Shown: one piece after another, positions 57,767 to 64,000 of the stretch
Layout: every line of letters starts with the position of its first letter
Position numbering within the stretch: the first letter of the stretch is position 1
DNA from: Bolinopsis microptera
Taxonomy: Eukaryota; Ctenophora; Tentaculata; Lobata; Bolinopsidae
DNA length: 64,000 bases
Direction of reading: 5' to 3'
NCBI RefSeq assembly: GCF_026151205.1
Contig: NC_087077.1
Coordinates: 12,932,983 to 12,996,982 of the forward strand
Translations under genes and position numbers: made by a program
Notes under the pieces: model-generated
Database searches by the model: none
Told to the model about the DNA's origin: nothing
What the model saw: the letters and a program-made list of their open reading frames with translations, nothing else

Positions 57767-57880
57767 CTGGCTCTTTCGGGGAGGTTTCCGGACTACGGTA
57801 ACGTTAGTAGGGCCGTCCTGTTGCCGTAGTAGAGGCATCATCATGTCTTGAGGGACTCCCCGTAATATTGTGTCATTCAC
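57767..57880 (-). CDS. Isolated PDZ C-terminal half exon, probably upstream part of the scaffold gene
   Basis: 114 nt, phase 0 at both ends, acceptor ctacttcag and donor gtaattc. Encodes VNDTILRGVPQDMMMPLLRQ followed by TNVTVVRKPP, the usual second half of a PDZ domain (VN-x-x-x-L-x-G ... helix ... V-x-V-x-R). It lies 5.7 kb upstream of the first exon of the PDZ scaffold on the same strand and could splice to it in phase 0. If so, the cysteine-module gene at 54.6-57.6 kb is nested antisense in this intron. Confidence 0.6.
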
Positions 57881-57899
57881 CTGAAGTAGTTTTACTATT

Positions 57900-60570
57900 A
57901 CATTCATTGTAGATTAAGCGCTTTTTGCTATTTCTCATCGAATGACTAAATCGCAATAGTAATTTTGCCTATTCCAACCATATCAATTTCACGGATTTGG
58001 TAAAATAATTGGGGCTAGAACACTCTCAAGTCTCAATTCAACTGAAGCTGAAATCATAGAAATTGGGGGTATCACCGCCATTTCCACATTTGGGATTTTC
58101 CAGTAATCGTGGACACAAATATTTCCGTAAAATGGAGACATTTTCGGGATGAATGGTGATAATTGTTTTCCGCCAAAATTGCAATAGGCAACATTATGAA
58201 TTTCATATCGAGATAGTGAATGAGGCGGAAAAAAAGTCGCCAATTACGTATAGGGCAAATTAATTAGTCTGATTAACACCAATTTGATATATTGGCAAAA
58301 ATCTACCCAGGCTAAACCTGCCGAACGAATATAAAACCACGCCAACCATCAAAACAAGGGCATAAAATGGAGTGACAAAGTAAATTTACTCAATCACATA
58401 ATACACAGAATTTAGTTTAACATCCTCGCTTCCTTAGCTCAGACTCAGATCGAATTTCACGTCCGATCATTACAAATATTTACCATGCCACACAAATTTC
58501 AGATCCTGACTTATCATGGTTACCAGCTAGCAAGGTGTGTACGGTCCAGAGAAAAGTCAGCGTATAATAATATGATAATCAATTATGATTCATCATTGTC
58601 ATTCATTGATCTGTTATCTGAATAGCAGATTGTGTTTCACTAGGTGTCTTACACCGGGATCTACAGGGAACTTGAACCGATTCAGATTGGTACCACGATT
58701 TATCACAATCTTACTATATATAAAGCGAGACGATATATATATGTGTATATATCCGTGCCATTTTACTGACACCACGGCATCAACTTTAACGCGACTTTCC
58801 GCAAAAACCGTAAAACATATACAACTGAAACTTTTTTGACTGGGTCAAATGCTTTAATGGCCTTCAAATCAGCATGAAAAAATAAAAAATTGGCCAAGGA
58901 ATAATAATTTTAGTGCCCAAAATTTGGACTCTCAAGTGGTGTCAAAAACGCGAATTAAATAGGTAATAATTATTTTAGTCTCTCGAGTCTTGACACCACT
59001 TTAGGGTTAGACGGGTTCCTGCTAGTATGACCTAAACCATGCTGAGGTTATCAAAGTTTACCTCGAATCGTAATCGGGAAATCAAACAACACTTGTAAGA
59101 TTGAGATGAATAATGAGATCGAAACAAATATGCTGGCAGGATATACTACTGGGGGTCAACTGCAGTTTGTACTCCTTTCTGAGGATATTGAATTTCAAAG
59201 TAATTACATGAAGGTAGCCAGATGATGCGGGCAATCAACGGTAAACAACCACCCAATCAGTGATCAGTCCGCTGTCAAACTGACCAATCACATTCCACCT
59301 CACCAAACCACGTGACGTGCGCCAGCCAATGAGAACGATTAGTTCATGTCACGTGATTATATTCATTATTGAACACCTGGGATTAGAGGGCTCAAATAGC
59401 TGTGGAGAGTGTCCATCCCGCTCCAGTGAATCTACCAGGAGGGAATGGTGAACCACGTTTACAGGCCACTATTATTTAGATGGGTTTTGTTTAGCGGGCG
59501 CTATTAGCATTATCGAGATGAAAATGGAAAACGGGACGAAAATGCGAAATAAGATACCCGACTAAGAGTAAGCTACTGTTAAACTAGGCTCCGCGAAAAT
59601 AAAACACAGAATGTTCGAGATCTGTGACCTAAAGAGAATGATGAGAAGACAGTAAATGAAATAGAAGGACATGAAATGGAGAGGATAGAGCATTATCGGC
59701 GAGTGGTTACCATGGTAACCAGGAATTTCTAATGGCATCACGCCAGACAGGTTAATCTCATCACACATAACTTAGATTTTTCAGGGTACATTCTGCCTGG
59801 GCTTCATCACTCGGCAGTGAAATTCATCGCAATCAATTATCTTCCTAATGGATCTCATTTCAGAAGTCAGCCAATTTCATCACTTCAGTGTGTCGGTTCG
59901 TAAAGTGTTTAACACAGAATTAAAAATAAATCAGTGAAAAGCGTCACCAGAGAATGGTCACTCCCTTCATCATGTGACGTCTCTACTATCCATATCAAGA
60001 TGTATTCAAACACCCTTCCGATAATCAATACATCAATCAGTGACCATTCTGCATCAGTTATCAGTATGCTAATTTGTATCAGTACGTTAATAATGTGTAG
60101 ATGAAATGCAAATGTTGGTTGAGATAAGCATGAGCGTGCACTCTCGTAAGCTTGTTAGATCGTCATGGTGCAACAAATCATTCTTACTTGCTTGCCAGTT
60201 TTCAATGGTCTGCTTGCAAGTGCTCTCTCGTTACACCGCTTGGACAATCGCTTTTTATTGAAATATCGACCGATTTGTATGTATTGCTGCATAAAGCTAA
60301 TGATAATATCATTAAAGTAAACCCTAAGTTACAGCCTTTCTTGATTGAATACACTATTCGTGCATCGTTAAAATATGCAACCCTTACGAATGGCTCCCGC
60401 TGTTTTAAACTATCTAAAAGCTCCTTGTCTGTTGTCATTTCAATTGTAGCAGAAAAATAGACGGAAAAAAATTTTGAAGAAATAATCATGAAGTTGCTAG
60501 GCAATTTTTTTCTTCCTTACTTTCAAGATTGACTCATGATAATTGATAAGGTTATAATTTCACCCACAGA
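57900..60570. other. Gene-free stretch between the PDZ exon and the ankyrin gene
   Basis: No plus-strand gene seen. On the minus strand one small open segment with splice-like ends (about 59383-59437) reads SLERDGHSPQLFEPSN, which would suit a linker, but its exit phase does not match the PDZ exon at 57.8 kb. The rest is AT-rich. Confidence 0.4.
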
Positions 60571-60575
60571 GGTCT

Positions 60576-63417
60576 ATGTCGATAATCGCCCCCTCTCGCG
60601 AGGGCACCATGGCCAGCAGACTAACAATCCAGGCAGTGGACTTGGGAGCAGAAGATGAGGATGACAATCCTCTGTCCGTAGCCATTGAGATGGGCAACCT
60701 CAGGATCGTAGAAAGATGTTTGAAAGATGGTTGGCCACTTCACCTCGAAAACAAGATGGGGTACAACCCCCTTCAGCAGGCTGCCAGTGACGGAAACATG
60801 GAAATAGTTAGTTTCCTGGTGCGACGAGGAGCGGACCCCAACGCTCAGAACAAGTGGGGGTTGAACGCTCTGCACCGCGCGGCACATAACGGCTTCTCTG
60901 ACGTTGTCATGTTTCTTTTAGAGAACAACGGAGACGTGACCTCTGTAAATGACGGAGGAAACTCAGCCCTTCACTGGGCTGGCTACTTTGGACATTATCA
61001 AGTGTGCACCATGTTGCTGACTGAGGGAGCTGACCCACTGCTGAAAAACAAGAAAGGGATCACGCCTCTGGAACACGCTAAGAGCAGAAAGAAGTTGAAG
61101 TGTGAACGAATTCTGAGGAGCTATGCTGAGGGAAAGATGAAGCCACGGAAGAAAATCAGTAAGAAACCGAAGAAGTCAAAAGCAATGAAACCTCTCACTG
61201 ACGCAGATCTAGCAATCCCAGCTCCTGAAGAACCCGCTCAAGAAGGGAAGCCTCTTCCAACCCCAATGACATACTCTGAACCTACGTACACTGAGGTTAT
61301 CGATCTGACAGTACAAGCTTCAGGAGAATTCCCAGAAGTAGCTGTAGAAGGGACATGTGAAGCCGGAGTAGGAGACGGAGACGTGCAAGAAGAGGAAGTA
61401 GTGATGACAGACGAAACCAAAATCACTGTCACGGAAGGGACCCCAGAAGTGACAAAGGATGCAGGAGGACAAACAGAGGACGGAGCAACTATTGTAGTGG
61501 CTCCATTCGAACAAACTGAAGAAGAACAAACATACAAGAAACTGGACATCGGAGATATAGGAGAGAAACCCGACCCATTGGACATGGAGGAGCTAGCAGA
61601 GGAGCCCTCTCAGACGCTACTACCACTTCGACTAAAGAAGCAGCCCCACCATTTCAACAACACCCCAAGGCTCACCCCTCGGATGAAGATGTTCACCCCA
61701 ATGAAAGGTGGAACTCCAGCAGATCTGTCCAGAGCCGGAAGCGGAATGAGTATTGCCAGTGTTGCCAGTGACAGAACCGTTGCCTACAGAAACGTGGACC
61801 ACAAGGGAGACAAACTGTACTCCAAACATGAGATCACCAAGCAGTACAAGGGAGATTATCAGACTATGGTCCTGGAGCTCACTGCTCTCAAGGCTGAGAA
61901 CATGCAGCTCGTCAAAGAGGGAGAGGTTTTGGCGAATGAAATTCAGAGGTGGGTTTACTAAGCGGAATAAGTTGATGACTATGCGATTAAACGTAAATTG
62001 TATCATTTCAGATTTAATATCTTTAATGCTTTCGTTTGTAAGTGATGTCAATTTTCTTTCAGGTTGAACATTCAGTGGAAGACAGTTCGTCACGAGAACG
62101 AAACAGTAAAGTACACAGTTAAGGAAGTCATGAAAGAGAACGAAGACCTCAAGGAATCAATGTCTACCATGACTCTCAAAATGAACAAAATGAACGTCGA
62201 CATCGACCGATTACTTGCGGATAACACTCGACTCTCAAAAGAAAACAAGAAACTAAACCAGGACCTGATGAAGGAATTGCATTTCTACAAAGCAAAACAT
62301 CTTGAGGAGAAGCAGCGGGCAGAGAGCCTGGCCATATCTCTCACAGAACAAAAGAGAATAGCCATAGACCTAGAAGAACAGCTTTCGCTGCCACCAGAGC
62401 AAAGGCAAAAGATAAAGGAAGACTGCAAGTACAAGGATACGGTACTGGATTTCATCTCCTCACTGAACATCCCGGATTCCTTTAAAGTCCCCAAGTTCAC
62501 CAAATGTTTCTGCACGGACTGTTGTCCAGATCCACATCTTGAATACAGGGGTCAGCCTCTCACCATGTACGCAGTACCTCAAAACTACGTCAGGTTTGTG
62601 CCCACTTAATTCTTTCACAATACTTACTCACGAAGTTGGAACTTAATCCTTCGGTTAACTCGACTAGGAATATTTTCGTTATGATCACAAACTACTACTT
62701 AGATGCATGCTATTTAGAATGTAGATACAAAGGTATAGTTCCCGGACTATAATTAAGTTATGCCATTTCAGGTTTGGAGTAGCAACAGATCCGCGAGTGA
62801 TCGAGCACAACGCAGTGTTCGACAAGTACCACGTGTCCTTCTGCCCAGTCCACCCGGCCACAATCAGGGACAGCATATCTGGCGGAATACTCCTCCCCGG
62901 TTCTACAACTCCGGACGGCGAAAAAATCCCTCTCACTCCCTTCAACGAGGGTAGATTCTCCATCGTGCCGGACGACCCCAAACCGCACAAAAACCCGCAC
63001 AGCAACCACTTCCGAGCGGAGTTCAGACATCCTGAGAAGTGCATGTGCGGTTCCTGCCAGGACTTCCTACCAACTAACTTCTTCTTCACCTCACCGACTA
63101 TCAAGTACATTGAGCACCCCAACTACAGGCCCTACTGGGTCAAGTACCAGGGAAAAATGGTGCGATGTGCGTTCCAGGTACGACAGAAACAAGACGCTTA
63201 CAACATCTTGTGGAGGACGACTGACAAGATGATCTGCTCCTCCAAGCTCATAGACCCCTTCTTTAGGAACGATGAGCTGGAGTACTTCTCAGCAGATGCC
63301 AGAAACTTTGTTATAACAGGGCTTTGTGTCAGCATCACGGACCTGCCTAAAGCTACACCAGCGAAAGCCCTACCTCCAGCAGGAGAACCTGCTTCAGAGG
63401 AGAAGGAGGAGGAATAA
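60576..63417 (+). CDS. Ankyrin-repeat, coiled-coil protein with an unrecognised C-terminal domain, 3 exons, 849 aa
   Basis: Exons 60576-61948, 62063-62593 and 62772-63417 join in phase 2 at both introns (2550 nt, stop TAA). Start chosen at ATG 60576; ATG 60609 (MASRLTIQ) is an alternative. Four to five ankyrin repeats at about aa 27-190 (GYNPLQQAASDGNMEIVSFL, GLNALHRAAHNGFSDVVMFL, GNSALHWAGYFGHYQVCTML), a lysine-rich stretch, an acidic low-complexity region, a coiled coil at about 430-600, then a conserved-looking C-terminal region of about 200 residues with two cysteine clusters (CFCTDCCP, CMCGSC), FRAEFRHPEK and YWVKYQGKMVRCAFQVRQ. The region does not match a domain I know. Ankyrin plus coiled coil suggests a cytoskeletal or ciliary adaptor; this is inference. 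Confidence 0.85.
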
Positions 63418-63818
63418 TTTGGTGAAGTCATCTGGACAGACATACTGTCTAAACTGCTAGACGGATCTAGAAGGATCCAATAGTAGATTGCGACATGACT
63501 GTCGTGATAATTGAGTAGCAAAAGACGTGGAGAAAGGATTGTTAGAAAGACTTGAAAACGATTCAGATTAGTGTGTCGTCAAGCTTAAATTTATGATTGT
63601 TTATAAGTTTATATTTATGGAATCGTATCTTGTTTATAAGAAAATGATTCAAACCAAAAATGAAATGTATTATTTAATTCTTGAGCACATTATGTAGCAA
63701 CAGACTTGTTTCAATGCCTTTAAAGAACTTAAATCGCATGGAAATAATTAAATTCTTTAACATTTGCATGATAAGATTTGAATAGATATTATGTATAATT
63801 CTCCTGTACTCTCCGATA

Positions 63819-63824
63819 AAATAA
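63819..63824 (+). terminator. Polyadenylation signal of the ankyrin gene
   Basis: AATAAA about 400 nt after the stop in an AT-rich 3' region. Confidence 0.55.
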
Positions 63825-63972
63825 AACCACATCACATTTTAAACTTGGACGCAGTTATATCTGGACAATACATCTTGAAAAGTCGATCTGTATACGTTAG
63901 GAATTATTACTGAGTCACTGAGTTCTCTATTTATCTTTACGGCCCTAATGTGGTTCCTGTGGCCATACTTAC

Positions 63973-64000
63973 TATTCGCTTGAATCTCAAAAATGGCGAG
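63973..64000 (-). CDS. Possible exon end at the window edge
   Basis: The minus strand shows a strong donor (GCGAATA followed by gtaagtatgg) at the last bases of the window. Two frames upstream of it are open. It may be a further 5' exon of the PDZ scaffold or of another minus-strand gene lying outside. Confidence 0.3.

Noticed and set aside
61238-61585. Minus-strand Ser/Val-rich frame opposite the ankyrin gene
   Set aside because: Antisense shadow of the acidic low-complexity coding region.
1-64000. tRNA genes, CRISPR arrays, prokaryotic operons
   Set aside because: No B-box with a convincing cloverleaf and no regularly spaced repeat/spacer array was seen; all gene structure is eukaryotic.

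Overview
This is animal genomic DNA, not microbial. Coding sequence is split by GT-AG introns. The recognisable families are metazoan: galectin-type lectin domains, a DEG/ENaC channel, a multi-PDZ scaffold, secreted cysteine-module proteins and a dually acylated MGC protein. The remainder is AT-rich and packed with fold-back transposable elements and minisatellites. Genes sit inside introns of other genes on the opposite strand, as in some early-branching marine animals such as ctenophores. The species cannot be fixed from sequence alone, so ctenophore is only one possibility. No rRNA, tRNA or CRISPR was recognised.

Layout. (1) About 0.25-25.9 kb, minus strand: a frame can be threaded through 37 exons, 6660 nt and 2219 codons, with no stop and with matching intron phases. 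The predicted secreted protein has a signal peptide, a (PPHEG)n exon, a degenerate galectin-like domain, and a second galectin domain whose loop carries 65 Gly-X-Y triplets. About 930 residues of Cys/Lys/Tyr-rich repeated modules follow, then a Pro/His/Gly exon and a short C-terminus. A possible internal polyadenylation site and a second start near 21.1 kb leave open two tandem genes. (2) In its 7.7-kb intron, plus strand: a complete four-exon DEG/ENaC channel (9.16-11.24 kb) and a nested fold-back element. (3) 26.3-33.5 kb: a minisatellite, a 5'-truncated non-LTR reverse transcriptase, and a tc1/mariner-like fold-back inside a GGGACCGGGATT-bounded repeat. (4) 33.6-38.5 kb, plus: a two-exon MGC protein whose intron holds a 4-kb composite of nested inverted repeats. 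(5) 40.1-41.6 kb: a TTAA-flanked palindromic element next to a small MITE. (6) 42.1-52.0 kb, minus: a 19-exon multi-PDZ scaffold, perhaps continuing upstream through an exon at 57.8 kb. (7) 54.6-57.6 kb, plus: a two-exon secreted protein with about 19 VWC/pacifastin-like cysteine modules. (8) 60.6-63.4 kb, plus: a three-exon ankyrin/coiled-coil protein with an unrecognised C-terminal domain.

The most unusual object is the galectin-collagen-histidine-rich protein in region 1. It looks like an extracellular structural or adhesive protein, in which a carbohydrate-binding fold is combined with a possible triple helix and metal- or pH-responsive His/Pro tracts. That function is inference; the architecture is read directly from the sequence.
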